Assembly (NCBI GenBank): GCA_015063305.1
Contig: SVUJ01000001.1
Coordinates: 24,262-88,261 of the forward strand
Origin: Oscillospiraceae bacterium
Lineage (GTDB): Bacteria > Bacillota > Clostridia > Oscillospirales > CAG-272
Length of the DNA: 64,000 bases
Reading direction: 5' to 3'
A program made the translations under genes and the position numbers. Below the pieces are notes generated by a model. The model was given only the letters and a program-made list of their open reading frames with translations, was not told where the DNA came from and searched no databases. This document shows, piece after piece, positions 10,931 to 22,248 of the stretch; the first letter of the stretch is position 1; every line of letters begins with the position of its first letter.

Positions 10931-13462
10931 GTGGATACTAAATTGGAAAACGAAAATATAGAATTCAGAGATCAAAAAATAGTTGACGTTGAGATGGAAA
11001 AGGAGGTCAAAAAATCCTTTATCGAATACTCAATGTCTGTAATAGCGGCGCGCGCGCTGCCCGATGCGAGAGACGGAATGAAGCCCGGTCAGAGAAGAAT
11101 AATGTACGCGATGTACGAGGACAATCTGACTTATGACAAGCCCTTCCGCAAGTCTGCTACCACAGTTGGTAACGTGCTTGGACGCTACCATCCTCACGGC
11201 GACTCCGCCGTTTACGGCACGATGGTAAGAATGGCTCAGGACTTCTCCTACAGATATCCTCTTATCGAGGGACACGGAAACTTCGGCTCGGTAGACGGAG
11301 ACGGCGCTGCTGCGTACCGTTATACAGAGGCGAGGATGGCGAAGATATCCGACCAGCTTATGGCTGACCTTGAAAAGGAAGTCGTTGATTTCGTTCCCAA
11401 CTTCGATAACAGAAGAAAAGAGCCAAAGGTACTGCCCTCAAGATTTCCGAACCTGCTTGTAAACGGAGCTATGGGTATTGCCGTCGGTATGGCTACCAAT
11501 ATCCCCCCTCACAATCTCGGAGAGGTGATAGATGCCACTATACACAGAATGTATAATCCCGAGTGTACCGTTCCCGAGCTTATGGAGCATCTTAAGGGAC
11601 CCGATTTCCCGACTTACGCTACCATATACGGAACGAGCGGAATTCTTCAGGCTTACACCACGGGTAAGGGAAGGATAACCGTACGCGCGAAGGCTACCGT
11701 TGAGGAGGACAAGCACAGGATAATCGTTACCGAGATACCCTATGGCGTAAACAAGAGTATGCTGTGTAAGGCTATCGCCGACCTTGTTAACGACAAGCGA
11801 ATAGAGGGAATCACCGATATGCGCGACGAGTCGGGCAGGGACGGTATGAAGATAGTTATCGAGTACCGCCGCGACGCGAACGGTCAGATAATACTTAACC
11901 AGCTCTACAAATATTCTCAGCTTCAGGATACCTGCGCTGTCAATATGCTGGCGCTTGTAAACAACGAGCCGAAGATCCTCTCGCTGCCGCAGATACTCGA
12001 CCACTATATAGATCATCAGAGATCTGTAATCTACAGACGAGTAAAATTTGACCTTGACAAGGCGAAGGCAAAGGCTCACATTTTCGAGGGATATCATATC
12101 GCGATAGACAATATCGACAGGATAATCGAGATAATGAAGACCTCAAAATCTATCCCCGAGGCTAAGGAAAGACTTATGGCTGAGTTCTTTACCGTATCCT
12201 TCAAGGACGGATTTGAGTCCGAGCTTGGAAACGTTCGCCAGCTCACCGACGCTCAGGCTCAGGCGATAGTCGAGATGACGCTCGGAAAGCTCACGGGTAT
12301 GGAAAGAGAGAAGATAGAGGAAGAGCTTGCAAGACTTCACGCTATCATAATCGAGCTTGAGGGCATACTCGCAGATCCCGCAAAGATCGACGAGATAATC
12401 AAGAACGAGATGCTTGAGATAAAGAAAAAATTCTCCGACGAGAGAAGGACAGATATAGTTGAATCGACCGACGATATAGACCTTGAAGACCTCATTGAGC
12501 GTCACAACTGCGTTATAACTATGACACACGCGGGATACGTGAAGCGTCTGCCCGCCGACACCTATTCGGCGCAAAGACGCGGCGGCAAGGGAATTATCGG
12601 TATGTCTACCAAGGAAGAGGACTTTATAGAGAAGGTCATAGCGGTAGAGAGCCACTCCTATCTTATGATGTTCACAAACTACGGAAAGGTGCACATGCGT
12701 AAGGCGTACCAGATACCCGAGTCCTCAAGAACCGCTAAGGGAACGAATATCGTGAACATCATCGAGATGCTGCCGGGTGAGAAGATCACCGCGCTGATAA
12801 GCGTTTCGGAGTTCAATGACAACGAATACCTTACGATGGTAACGAGAAACGGTATAATCAAGCGTACTCTGCTTAAGGAATACGAGTACCAGAGAAAGGG
12901 CGGAAAGATAGCGCTCACGCTCGACGAGGGCGACGAGCTTGTATTCGTTATGCACACCGCGGGAGATTGCGATATCCTTCTCGCAACGGCAAACGGAAGC
13001 GCGGTGCGTTACACCGAGGCGAACGTTCGATGTATGGGAAGAACGGCGCGCGGAGTTAAGGGTATATCGTTGCGCGATGGCGACTACGTAACGGGTGTTA
13101 CCGTGGTCGACGAGAGCAAACAGCTTATAACCATAACCCAGAACGGTTACGGAAAGAAGACCCCCTTCGAGGACTTCAGAGAGATGAAGAACCGCGGCGG
13201 TCACGGAGTTGTATGCCATAAGCTGAGCGAAAAGACAGGTAAGCTCTGCGGTATCGCGGCAGTCGACGACGAGGACGACCTTATGATGATGACCGATTCG
13301 GGAACGATAATAAGAACTCCCGCAAAGGATATCCCGTCCTATTCGAGAACGGCGGGCGGAGTTATAGTAATGCGCCTCTCCGAGGGTCAGACCCTCGCGA
13401 ACTTCACAAAGGTTCAAAGAGAAGTCGACGAGGAGACCGAAGAGGAAGTTACAGAGGAGTAA
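10931..13462 (+). CDS. gyrA: DNA gyrase subunit A
   Basis: [39 protein letters not shown] active-site Tyr region; C-terminal beta-pinwheel repeats including the [11 protein letters not shown] GyrA box. Confidence 0.97.
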   Translation: MDTKLENENIEFRDQKIVDVEMEKEVKKSFIEYSMSVIAARALPDARDGMKPGQRRIMYAMYEDNLTYDKPFRKSATTVGNVLGRYHPHGDSAVYGTMVRMAQDFSYRYPLIEGHGNFGSVDGDGAAAYRYTEARMAKISDQLMADLEKEVVDFVPNFDNRRKEPKVLPSRFPNLLVNGAMGIAVGMATNIPPHNLGEVIDATIHRMYNPECTVPELMEHLKGPDFPTYATIYGTSGILQAYTTGKGRITVRAKATVEEDKHRIIVTEIPYGVNKSMLCKAIADLVNDKRIEGITDMRDESGRDGMKIVIEYRRDANGQIILNQLYKYSQLQDTCAVNMLALVNNEPKILSLPQILDHYIDHQRSVIYRRVKFDLDKAKAKAHIFEGYHIAIDNIDRIIEIMKTSKSIPEAKERLMAEFFTVSFKDGFESELGNVRQLTDAQAQAIVEMTLGKLTGMEREKIEEELARLHAIIIELEGILADPAKIDEIIKNEMLEIKKKFSDERRTDIVESTDDIDLEDLIERHNCVITMTHAGYVKRLPADTYSAQRRGGKGIIGMSTKEEDFIEKVIAVESHSYLMMFTNYGKVHMRKAYQIPESSRTAKGTNIVNIIEMLPGEKITALISVSEFNDNEYLTMVTRNGIIKRTLLKEYEYQRKGGKIALTLDEGDELVFVMHTAGDCDILLATANGSAVRYTEANVRCMGRTARGVKGISLRDGDYVTGVTVVDESKQLITITQNGYGKKTPFEDFREMKNRGGHGVVCHKLSEKTGKLCGIAAVDDEDDLMMMTDSGTIIRTPAKDIPSYSRTAGGVIVMRLSEGQTLANFTKVQREVDEETEEEVTEE

Positions 13463-13470
13463 GGGGACGC

Positions 13471-13530
13471 GGCAAGGAGAAACCTTTTAAGGAAAGGTTT
13501 CTCCTTAGACCCTTTCCAAACCTTTTAAAA
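13471..13530 (+). terminator. Gene-end hairpin repeat (family C)
   Basis: aaggagaaacctttTAAGGaaaggtttctcctt right after gyrA stop. Confidence 0.7.
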
Positions 13531-13567
13531 CTTTTTTACTACAGACGGATTGTCTTGCTGAATGGTG

Positions 13568-13714
13568 CGGGAGGAGCAAGCCCCTCCCCTACCAAGGGCA
13601 TTTTAGATGTATGTAAACCTGTTGAAGTGAAAATTTTATAAAAATTTTTATATAAATGACACCTGTTGCGGTGTAACAACCTATATGTGGTAGGGGAGGG
13701 GCTTGCTCCTCCCG
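13568..13714. repeat. Long inverted-repeat element (family D), 27-bp perfect arms
   Basis: cgggaggagcaagcccctcccctacca (13568-13594) vs tggtaggggaggggcttgctcctcccg (13688-13714). Confidence 0.9.
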
Positions 13715-13880
13715 TAAAATAAACAAATAAGAAAAATATAAATTAGAAAATTAATCATCACCCTAAACCGTAGAGCGGGGGTTTATCTCCCGCCGAATGT
13801 AGGGGCGAACTGTGTTCGCCCGCGGACGACCAATGGTCGCCCCTACGAATAAAAATTACAGATGGATTGTATTGCTGAAA

Positions 13881-14010
13881 AAGCCTCCCTTGTGTAAAGG
13901 GAGGTGGCACGGCTTGCCGTGACGGAGGGATTGTAAAAAAACAAATCAAAAACAATCCCTCACCCGCTATCGCGGGAGCTCCCTTTACACAAGGGAGCCT
14001 ATAATAAAAC
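13881..14010 (+). repeat. Interspersed paired-hairpin repeat (family A)
   Basis: gcctcccttgtgtaaagggaggtggcacggcttgccgtgacggaggg...ccctcacccgctatcgcgggagctccctttacacaagggagcc. Confidence 0.85.
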
Positions 14011-14042
14011 AAAATTTCACCATTAAGATAATGGGGTAAAAT

Positions 14043-15083
14043 ATGAAAAAAATATTTATAACCGCGCTATGTTTTATATTAATATTATGCACGTTCACGT
14101 CCTGCTCAAGACCGCCTGAGTTCTCAGAGATAGAGGATAGACTCAAGGAGCTGATAGATGCTTCCTACGAAATAAACGAGCTCCTTTTCGGAGAGGGTCT
14201 TGAGGTATATCCGAGAGTTTATGAAAATCAATTTGAGATATACAGAGATGCTGACGATAAGGTCTACTATTATTACGAGCTTGAAGATGCCGAGCTCGGA
14301 AAGATATACGCCTATAGGTATAACGACAAGCGCTATTTTATAGCCTCTGCCGAACAAAAGGCGGGATACGTTTATGCCGCGGACGGTAAATTCTATTATG
14401 AGATAGAAAATTACGATGCCGAGGGTAAGGAAAGTCAGGTCACGTCCTATTACAGCGAGCAGCATAAGAAGACCTACCACTTCTACACCGTCACCGACCC
14501 CGATTACGGCTCTGTTTACGAATACAGAGAGCTGAGTGTGAAATATCTGCGCTTCAGCCAAAGCCCGATCGAGGGAAGCGAGGCGATATACTCTAACGCC
14601 AACGGATATTTCTATCCGATAGATTATAAAGAGCCCGAGTATGAGTTCTATTACAACGAGGACGACCCCGCAGATTACAGCTACGTGCGCCTTGACAGCA
14701 AATATCTTACTGTAGAGCAGATAAAAGAAGCCGCCGAGGCGGTCTACTCAAAGGAATACCTTGAGGGAGTTTACGAAATGCTCTTCACGGGCGCTGTTGT
14801 TGATGAGAGCGATAGCGGAACGCTCAGCGCGAGATATTACAATTATACCGACAGCGACGGTCAGGTTTGGCTGATGGAGTCGGATAAGTATAAATCGAGC
14901 ATCGAGGGCAAGAGGATCTACGATTTCTCCACCGCCAAGGTGAAGAGAAGAGGAAGCAAGAGCTTCGCAAATATCGAGATAGAATCCTATATCGAGGGCA
15001 AGCCGAACGAGAGAGTTAAGGTCACGCTTTCGCTGACCTTGCAGGAAGACGGAAAGTGGTATCTTGACAGTCCCACATATTAA
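14043..15083 (+). CDS. Putative secreted lipoprotein, unknown function
   Basis: MKKIFITALCFILILCTFTSCSR signal peptide with lipobox (TSC); Tyr/Glu/Asp-rich mature region. Confidence 0.75.
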   Translation: MKKIFITALCFILILCTFTSCSRPPEFSEIEDRLKELIDASYEINELLFGEGLEVYPRVYENQFEIYRDADDKVYYYYELEDAELGKIYAYRYNDKRYFIASAEQKAGYVYAADGKFYYEIENYDAEGKESQVTSYYSEQHKKTYHFYTVTDPDYGSVYEYRELSVKYLRFSQSPIEGSEAIYSNANGYFYPIDYKEPEYEFYYNEDDPADYSYVRLDSKYLTVEQIKEAAEAVYSKEYLEGVYEMLFTGAVVDESDSGTLSARYYNYTDSDGQVWLMESDKYKSSIEGKRIYDFSTAKVKRRGSKSFANIEIESYIEGKPNERVKVTLSLTLQEDGKWYLDSPTY

Positions 15084-15097
15084 TTGAGATAAAACTA

Positions 15098-15126
15098 TTG
15101 ACAAATCCTGTTTAGTGGTATATCAT
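15098..15126 (+). promoter_or_regulatory. SigmaA-type promoter for glnN-type glutamine synthetase
   Basis: TTGACA (15098-15103), 17-nt spacer, TATCAT (15121-15126). Confidence 0.7.
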
Positions 15127-15157
15127 AAATAAATCTTAGGAAAGGATATTACACAGA

Positions 15158-17248
15158 ATGAAGAGTATTTCCGAAATTTTCGGAAGCATGGTGTTCAACG
15201 ACGACGTTATGCGTGAAAGACTTCCCAAGGAGGTCTATAAGTCGCTGATGAAGACTATCGCTACGGGTAAAACTATAGACGCGTCTGTTGCCGACGTGGT
15301 GGCTAACGCTATGAAGGATTGGGCGATCGAAAAAGGTGCTACGCACTATACTCACTGGTTCCAGCCGCTCACGGGCGTTACCGCTGAAAAGCACGATTCA
15401 TTTATATCCCCCGTTGGAAACTGCAAGGTAGTTATGGAGTTTTCGGGAAAAGAGCTGATAAAGGGAGAGTCGGACGCCTCGTCCTTCCCCTCGGGCGGAC
15501 TGAGAGCAACCTTTGAGGCAAGAGGATATACCGCTTGGGACCCCGCGTCCTACGCATTCGTTAAGGACGGCACGCTCTACATACCCACCGCATTCTGCTC
15601 GTATACGGGAGAGGCGCTTGACACAAAGACCCCCTTGCTTCGCTCTATGGACGCGATAAACACCGAGGGTCTCAGACTTCTCCGCCTGTTCGGTGACAAC
15701 ACCACAAAGCGCCTTACCACCACGGTCGGCGCTGAGCAGGAGTATTTTATAATAGACAAAGAGATCTACAATCAGAGAAAAGACCTGATATATTCGGGAA
15801 GAACTCTGTTTGGCGCGCGCGCACCGAAGGGTCAGGAGCTTGAGGACCACTATTTCGGACCTCTCAAGTCGAGAATAAGCGCCTTTATGAGAGATCTGGA
15901 CGAGGCGCTCTGGACGCTTGGTATAAATTCCAAGACCAAGCACAACGAGGCTGCCCCCGCGCAGCACGAGCTCGCTCCCATATTCTCGACCACGAATATG
16001 GCGGTAGACCAGAACCTTCTCATAATGGAATATATGAAGAAGATAGCAGAGGAGCACGGACTTGTTTGTCTGCTCCACGAAAAGCCCTACGCGGGTGTTA
16101 ACGGCTCGGGTAAGCACAACAACTGGTCGCTCAATACAGAGACCGGTAAGAATCTGCTCGATCCGGGTAAGACCCCTGCGGAGAACGTTAAATTCCTTCT
16201 CATTCTCGCGGCTATACTGAAGGCTGTTGACGAGTATCAGGATCTTCTGAGGATATCCGTGGCGTCGGCGGGTAACGATAACCGTCTTGGCGGCGGCGAA
16301 GCGCCCCCCGCGATAGTTTCGGTATTCCTTGGCGAGGAGCTTGACGACATAATCGAGGCTATTATAAATGGCGACGTTTATAAGGGCAAGAAGGCGGGAG
16401 TTATGGATCTGGGTATTCCCACTATACCTACCTTCAGAAAGGACACCACAGACAGAAACAGGACGTCTCCGCTTGCCTTTACGGGTAATAAGTTCGAGTT
16501 CCGTATGCTCGGCTCGTCGCAGAATATAGCTATGCCCAACGTGGTGATGAATACGGCGGTTGCCGAGAGCTTCCGTCAGTTTGCCGACGTCCTTGAGGCG
16601 GCAGAGGATTTTGATGCCGCAGTCGCAGAGCTTATGCGTGAGACCTTCGCTAAGCACCGCAGAATAATATTCGACGGAAACGGCTACTCCAAGGAGTGGG
16701 AAATAGAGGCGGCAGAGAGAGGTCTGCTTAATCTGAAGGATTCGGTAGAGGCATACAAGTGCTTCGATCTGCCCAAGAATATAAAGCTCTTTTCAACTCA
16801 CGGAGTTATGAGCGAGACCGAGATAAGATCGAGAAAGGATATTCTCTTTGAGAATTATTCCAAGATAATCAATATCGAGGCGCTCACGATGATAGAAATG
16901 GCGGCAAGAGAGATAATCCCTGCCGTAAGCGAGTACGTGGGCGACGTCGCAAGTAACGCGGCGGCAAAGCTTTCGGTGATGCCTAAGATCTCCTGTAAGG
17001 TCGAAAAAGACCTCATAGAGAAGCTGTCTGCGCTTAATGAAAAGGCGTATGAAAAGGTAGCAGAGCTCCGCGTAGCCGAGGCAAAGGCAGCGGCGATAGA
17101 GGATAACGAGGCGGCTGCCGAGGAATATAGAAGCGTGGTGCTGCCGATAATGGCAGAGCTCCGCACAGCAGTCGACGCGATGGAAAGCCTTACCGCAAGC
17201 GACTATTGGCCTCTTCCTTCCTACGGCGATATGATGTTTAGAGTGTGA
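15158..17248 (+). CDS. glnN: Glutamine synthetase type III (GlnN)
   Basis: 696 aa; [52 protein letters not shown]. Confidence 0.95.
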   Translation: MKSISEIFGSMVFNDDVMRERLPKEVYKSLMKTIATGKTIDASVADVVANAMKDWAIEKGATHYTHWFQPLTGVTAEKHDSFISPVGNCKVVMEFSGKELIKGESDASSFPSGGLRATFEARGYTAWDPASYAFVKDGTLYIPTAFCSYTGEALDTKTPLLRSMDAINTEGLRLLRLFGDNTTKRLTTTVGAEQEYFIIDKEIYNQRKDLIYSGRTLFGARAPKGQELEDHYFGPLKSRISAFMRDLDEALWTLGINSKTKHNEAAPAQHELAPIFSTTNMAVDQNLLIMEYMKKIAEEHGLVCLLHEKPYAGVNGSGKHNNWSLNTETGKNLLDPGKTPAENVKFLLILAAILKAVDEYQDLLRISVASAGNDNRLGGGEAPPAIVSVFLGEELDDIIEAIINGDVYKGKKAGVMDLGIPTIPTFRKDTTDRNRTSPLAFTGNKFEFRMLGSSQNIAMPNVVMNTAVAESFRQFADVLEAAEDFDAAVAELMRETFAKHRRIIFDGNGYSKEWEIEAAERGLLNLKDSVEAYKCFDLPKNIKLFSTHGVMSETEIRSRKDILFENYSKIINIEALTMIEMAAREIIPAVSEYVGDVASNAAAKLSVMPKISCKVEKDLIEKLSALNEKAYEKVAELRVAEAKAAAIEDNEAAAEEYRSVVLPIMAELRTAVDAMESLTASDYWPLPSYGDMMFRV

Positions 17249-17261
17249 TGATAGATAAGAT

Positions 17262-17320
17262 AAGGGGACACCTTTTAAGGAAAGGTGTCCCCTTAAACCC
17301 CTTCCAAACCTTTTTAAACT
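17262..17320 (+). terminator. Gene-end hairpin repeat (family C)
   Basis: aaggggacacctttTAAGGaaaggtgtcccctt after glnN stop. Confidence 0.7.
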
Positions 17321-17520
17321 ATTTCACCATCGGGTTGGAACAAGCAAAACCCCGAAGATCGGAGGTCGGCACTGCCGGCTGCTATTCGTGCCACGCTTTC
17401 GCTACCACACATTAACGCAACATACTAACGGCAAAGCAAAACTAAATCTAAAATAGACAGATAAGCAAAACACAAATCAGAAGAAACCGCCCCCACCATC
17501 AGGTGGGGGCGTAGAGTTAT

Positions 17521-20325
17521 TTAATCTTTCTTCAAATATCCATTCCAATTGTAAGAGATAGACGTTTTAAAAGCCAGAGAAGTGTTAGTCCACACATCAT
17601 AAAGGGCATCGTACTTAGCGCCGCTTGCGCTAAGAGGGATAGTCGCTGCATAATTTTCATTTGAAACGATTATGTATTTCAGGTTAGTTATCTCACTGCC
17701 CATCAAATATCTTCCAACTTCATTTGCCAGCGAGCTTGGGGAAGTGCCGTTCAGATAACCGCGTGCGGTGGAGACTGTGTTCGGAATTAGCGCAACCTTG
17801 GGGTTTATAGTTTTGTAAACCTCCTTCTCACAGCCGTTGTTAGCGTGGTGCGCAACCTGAACCATTTCAGACTCTAAGTAGCTTCCGTACATGGCGCACA
17901 GGTATCTGCTCTGGTATCTTCGCGCGTCACCGAGGAATATAGCCGTAGTTTTATATCCTGCGCTTGCCGCCGAGGTGGTAGCGCCCTTTGCCGCGCTTGT
18001 GCTTCCTATCGAAAGTCTTGTTACCGTTGAGGTGTCGTTGGTGTCAAAGAAGCTGGAGGGGTGATCGTCCCAGGTCATAAGCACTTCGAGCTCAAGGTTT
18101 GCAAAGTAAAGCTTCTGCCCGGAGAAGGCTTTTATAAACTTAAAGCTTTCTTCTCTGCCATTCTTTGCATATTTAAGCATATATGACATATAGTCCTTAG
18201 AGTTCATCTCATTTGTTTCGTCGCGGCCGGACGCTAAATCGTATACCGCGGGATAGAGCATACTTTGCGAAGGGAATGTGGCTATAAGATAATCCATTCT
18301 GAAGTTAGTGTCGTTCTGGTGATCCTTCAGCATGTTATAAAGCGCAGTGTAATGATCGTGGTGTGCGTGTGTTATTATCCAAGCCGAAACGCGAATAGGA
18401 TTAGCCGTTGTGGGGGCAGAACCGTAAATTTCGGTGTGAAGAGCCACAAGAGTATTCCATAGTTGAACCTTAGCTTCTGTCAATCCGCCGTCGTAAACCA
18501 CAAAGCTTCCGTCCTCAAGTGTTATAATGTATGACATACCAACATAGGTACGCTCAATTCCCATAGCGGTTATTTTGGAGTCTGTAACCTTTTTGTAGGT
18601 GGGATTTGGAGTGGTTATGCTGCTATCGGGAACGGTTATAGCGTCTATGGGAGAGGATGTTACCCTGATAGACTTTTCATACTCAACGTAATACTTGCCT
18701 TCTGATGCTTTCTTTTCCGCAGAGAAGAAGTTACTTGCGTACTTATAATCGTTATACGCCACGTTGAGGACTATGCCCTTTGCTTCGTTGACGTAAAGAC
18801 GGAAAATGCTGTTCTCTATAGTATTTGTAGTGCGCATCGTGTATCCCGCCGCGGTGAGCTTCTGGCAGTAGGCTTCAAACGCGCTTTTTTTCACTCCGCT
18901 TCCCGTGTAGATGAACTGCAGGGAGTCGTTGTTGGCATCGATAGATCTTGAGAGCTCTATATTTGCTGCTTCATCGGGACGCGGAAAGTCGGTTACCCAC
19001 TTCTCGACAGCAATGCCCTTAGCATAGAAATCAGAGGGAAGATTCCATACGGTTTTACTGGAAGTCACTTCCTTTATATCCTTGAGAAGCTCTTTGAAAT
19101 CGGATACGCATTCTTCCATAGCCCTCTCGTTCCAAGCAGCGAGTATTATCTTGTTACCCTTAACGGCTATTGCATACTCATTTGCGTCGATCGTTCTTGC
19201 GATTTCCCAGTATTCTGATCTGTCAACAGCTCCTACCAGAATCTCTTTGGTTGATAGGAGAGTATCTTTTTTTATTGAGAAACCTGAAAGTCCCGATGTT
19301 TTCGATAGGAATGAGGACAGTTCATCTATAGCTATACAGTTGTAGTCACGTCCCGCGCCGTTTCCGTAGGGGTTACTGCTTTTGTCGTCGTCAAGATCTG
19401 CATCGTACACAAAGGTGTATCCAAAGCTTGAGCTTGTCATAAGCTGGATCTCGGTTATCGCCTGTACTGTGCTGTCGGGAAGATCGGCAGCCTTTCCGTC
19501 CCCGTCAATAAAATTATCTATAAAATAGTTTACGCCGTAGATAGTCTGAGCGGTATTCGTACCGATTATCGCTATCCTTCCGTTTGTATAGGTTATAGCA
19601 AAGCCGTCTTTATCGAGAAGAGCGAGAGCCGCTGCCGACTCGGGTCGGTCGGTTTCTCCGATGAGGATCTCTTTTTGAGTAGCGTTGGCGTTCTTTATCT
19701 TTGAGTCGTTATTAGCTGTTGCGGAGTGTCCTATACTATTTGCCAGTATCTTTGCGCTGTTTCCAAAAAGCTTAGCGCTGACACTTGCATCATATATTAC
19801 GGAGTAGGAGGAAAGATCAACGTCAAGATCGCACGGTATAGCTTCGGTCTGCATCTCATAGGGGCAGTTCTTACAGCCCTTTACCAGTTTACCTTCCAAG
19901 TAACGGGTAGCTTCGCGGACCACTTCCCAGTCGTCTTTTTCTTCATGAGCGCCTGTTGCGGGGATATCGCGCTCGATCTCATTTCCGCATACCGAGCACT
20001 TTACCTTTTCCTTACCTGCTTTGCCGCAGGTAGCAGCTTCGAGTGTTTGAACGACCTCGTAGCTACAGCCGCCTTGGCAAACTGTACTCTCAGGTCCTGT
20101 TGTAGTTTGGGCGGTAGTTGTACTTTCAGGCCCTGTTGTAGTTTGGGCAGTCGTTGTGCTTTCAGCGACTGTTGTGTTTTTGGGCTCTGTAGAGTCTTCC
20201 GGTACTGTGGTGGTCTCGGTAGCACCGGGCTCTTGTGTGCCCGTATCATCAAGACACGCAACCAGAAAAGCAAGAGAACATATTACTAACAAAAGGCATA
20301 GAGCCGTTTTTAAGGTTGATTTCAT
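17521..20325 (-). CDS. Large secreted lipoprotein with C-terminal metallo-beta-lactamase-fold domain
   Basis: Signal peptide with lipobox LVAC; Thr-rich linker with repeated TTTAQTTTGPES; SAWIITHAHHDHYTAL MBL motif and later GDARRY / AHHANNG. Confidence 0.75.
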   Translation of the reverse strand: MKSTLKTALCLLLVICSLAFLVACLDDTGTQEPGATETTTVPEDSTEPKNTTVAESTTTAQTTTGPESTTTAQTTTGPESTVCQGGCSYEVVQTLEAATCGKAGKEKVKCSVCGNEIERDIPATGAHEEKDDWEVVREATRYLEGKLVKGCKNCPYEMQTEAIPCDLDVDLSSYSVIYDASVSAKLFGNSAKILANSIGHSATANNDSKIKNANATQKEILIGETDRPESAAALALLDKDGFAITYTNGRIAIIGTNTAQTIYGVNYFIDNFIDGDGKAADLPDSTVQAITEIQLMTSSSFGYTFVYDADLDDDKSSNPYGNGAGRDYNCIAIDELSSFLSKTSGLSGFSIKKDTLLSTKEILVGAVDRSEYWEIARTIDANEYAIAVKGNKIILAAWNERAMEECVSDFKELLKDIKEVTSSKTVWNLPSDFYAKGIAVEKWVTDFPRPDEAANIELSRSIDANNDSLQFIYTGSGVKKSAFEAYCQKLTAAGYTMRTTNTIENSIFRLYVNEAKGIVLNVAYNDYKYASNFFSAEKKASEGKYYVEYEKSIRVTSSPIDAITVPDSSITTPNPTYKKVTDSKITAMGIERTYVGMSYIITLEDGSFVVYDGGLTEAKVQLWNTLVALHTEIYGSAPTTANPIRVSAWIITHAHHDHYTALYNMLKDHQNDTNFRMDYLIATFPSQSMLYPAVYDLASGRDETNEMNSKDYMSYMLKYAKNGREESFKFIKAFSGQKLYFANLELEVLMTWDDHPSSFFDTNDTSTVTRLSIGSTSAAKGATTSAASAGYKTTAIFLGDARRYQSRYLCAMYGSYLESEMVQVAHHANNGCEKEVYKTINPKVALIPNTVSTARGYLNGTSPSSLANEVGRYLMGSEITNLKYIIVSNENYAATIPLSASGAKYDALYDVWTNTSLAFKTSISYNWNGYLKKD

Positions 20326-20635
20326 ATTTGGTCTCCTTTTGAAATATTACGTTTTATCCAAATAATTATATCATAAAATCAGGGAATTGTCAATGAATTT
20401 TATAGTGTGCGGGGGGGGCGGCAGTGCCGCTACAGCCAAGCGGGGAGCCCCGGCGGGTATGACCCGCGGCAATAGCTCGGGGGTAGTTCCCACTATTCGC
20501 TCATTCCAACCCGATGGTGAAATAGTGTGAAAGTTTTTGAGGGGGCGGGTATGACCCGCGGCAATAGCTCGGAGAAGTTCCCATTATTCGCTTGCTCCAA
20601 CCCGATGGTGAAATAGTGTAAAAAGGTTTGGAGAG

Positions 20636-20690
20636 GGTAAAAGGGAGAACCTTTCCTTAAAAGGTTCTCCCTTAATATATTCATTATCTA
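20636..20690 (-). terminator. Gene-end hairpin repeat (family C), minus-strand orientation
   Basis: aagggagaacctttccTTAAaaggttctccctt at the 3' end of the minus-strand mgtC gene. Confidence 0.65.
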
Positions 20691-20693
20691 TTA

Positions 20694-21389
20694 TTATAAT
20701 TCCTCAACTGCAACGACGCCGTCTATTTTAGCCACGAGGGTCATAAGCGCCTGGTGAGAGATCTTTCTGGGGCATTTCATAGAGAATATTGCGCACAGGT
20801 TATGATCTTCATTTGGCGATTTTGTTATTTCGAGATCGAGTATGTAAGCGCCGTTTTTCTTTATGGTATCAACGATATTTGCAAGTCTTGAGCTCTCGTT
20901 GTACTCAACGTAGAGGTTGATCGTCTTAGCGTTTGATATTATAAAATATTCGATCTTTGCGAAGACAACTTCCGCCAGAAGAATTACTATCGTTGCCACA
21001 ACAGCTCCCTCGAAGAAGCCCGAGCCGCAGCAAAGACCGACTATAGCCGCCGCCCAAAGACCTGCCGCTGTGGTAAGTCCCTTTACCTGTCTTCGCTTTG
21101 TTACGATTATCGTACCCGCGCCGATGAAACCTATTCCCGCAATTACCTGCGCGCCAAGACGCGCGGGGTCGGTGAAGAGCTTGAGCTCAAGCAGCAGATA
21201 CTGGCTGGTGAGAGTTACGAGCGCCGCGCCAAGACAGATAAGTATATGTGTTCTAAATCCCGCGGGGCGTCTTTTCCTCTCTCTTTCTATTCCAACCACG
21301 CCGCCGCAAAGGACAGCGAGGAAAAGCCTTACTACTATCGAGAGGGTATCGAGCTCGGGACCTCTTAAAAAATCAAGAAACTGAAACAT
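20694..21389 (-). CDS. MgtC/SapB family membrane protein (copy 2)
   Basis: RLFLAVLCGGVVGIERERKRRPAGFRTHILICLGAALVTL...GAQVIAGIGFIGAGTII; ATG at 21389 preceded by aaggaggg. Confidence 0.92.
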   Translation of the reverse strand: MFQFLDFLRGPELDTLSIVVRLFLAVLCGGVVGIERERKRRPAGFRTHILICLGAALVTLTSQYLLLELKLFTDPARLGAQVIAGIGFIGAGTIIVTKRRQVKGLTTAAGLWAAAIVGLCCGSGFFEGAVVATIVILLAEVVFAKIEYFIISNAKTINLYVEYNESSRLANIVDTIKKNGAYILDLEITKSPNEDHNLCAIFSMKCPRKISHQALMTLVAKIDGVVAVEEL

Positions 21390-21401
21390 TGTCAACCCTC
21401 C

Positions 21402-22106
21402 TTAAAGTTCTTCTATCGCGCGTACAGTATCTATCTCCGATATAGCGGAGAAGATATCGGTGTGCGGAGTTTTCTTTGGAAGCTGCATTGAGATTATCGC
21501 GTTGGGTATCTTATTTTCGGCGTATTTCGCCTTGGTTATCTCAACGTCGAATATACGAACGCCGATGCCCCTGAGTGTTGAAACTATCTCGGCAACGTCG
21601 TCGGTATTTTCAAACTCAACGTAGATATTCATATTTCTCGAGCGCATGAGTATGATATGCTCAAGCTTTGAGAAAAGTATTATGGTCACTATTATCAACA
21701 GACAGCCGATAAGCGCCGCCATATAGAAGCCCGCGCCTATGGCAAGACCCATACAGGCAGATGCCCAAAGACCTGCCGCGGTGGTCATACCCTTTATCTG
21801 CTGACGGCCGGTAACGATTATCGTACCCGCGCCCAGAAAACCTATTCCGTTGATGACCTGCGCTCCGAATCTCGAAACGTCGGTGCTGACAGAGAAGGGA
21901 ATGCTTCCCGCCCACACGGTGGTGAGCATTGCCGCAAGATATGTACCGAGTATCATAGTGAGGGCAGAGCCCATACAAACTATCATATATGTTCTGAATC
22001 CCGCGGGACGGTGTTTTCTTCCGCGTTCAATTCCAACAAGACCGCCGCAAAGGGCGGCAACGAGGATACGCGCAACGGTATCCCATATATCAAAGCTGAC
22101 CGCCAT
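21402..22106 (-). CDS. MgtC/SapB family membrane protein (copy 1)
   Basis: RILVAALCGGLVGIERGRKHRPAGFRTYMIVCMGSALTMI...GAQVINGIGFLGAGTIIV; RBS aaggaggtcg. Confidence 0.92.
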   Translation of the reverse strand: MAVSFDIWDTVARILVAALCGGLVGIERGRKHRPAGFRTYMIVCMGSALTMILGTYLAAMLTTVWAGSIPFSVSTDVSRFGAQVINGIGFLGAGTIIVTGRQQIKGMTTAAGLWASACMGLAIGAGFYMAALIGCLLIIVTIILFSKLEHIILMRSRNMNIYVEFENTDDVAEIVSTLRGIGVRIFDVEITKAKYAENKIPNAIISMQLPKKTPHTDIFSAISEIDTVRAIEEL

Positions 22107-22139
22107 AAAGCGACCTCCTTAAAGCTAATTATTAATATT

Positions 22140-22211
22140 TTAGAACGCAAAGAAAGAGAGCACGAAGGCAATAATACGCGCGATTATAGCAAATATATTG
22201 AAACCTACCAT
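22140..22211 (-). CDS. Unannotated 23-aa hydrophobic peptide MVGFNIFAIIARIIAFVLSFFAF
   Basis: Complete minus-strand ORF with GGAGG 11 nt upstream of ATG, directly upstream of the mgtC pair; one predicted TM-like segment. Absent from the supplied ORF track. Confidence 0.6.
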   Translation of the reverse strand: MVGFNIFAIIARIIAFVLSFFAF

Positions 22212-22248
22212 GATAAAATTTACCTCCAAAGTTAATATTTTAAAATAC

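Noticed and set aside
15398-16657. 419-aa minus-strand ORF inside glnN
   Set aside because: Fully antisense to glutamine synthetase with no motifs; same mirrored-codon effect as many ORFs in the track.
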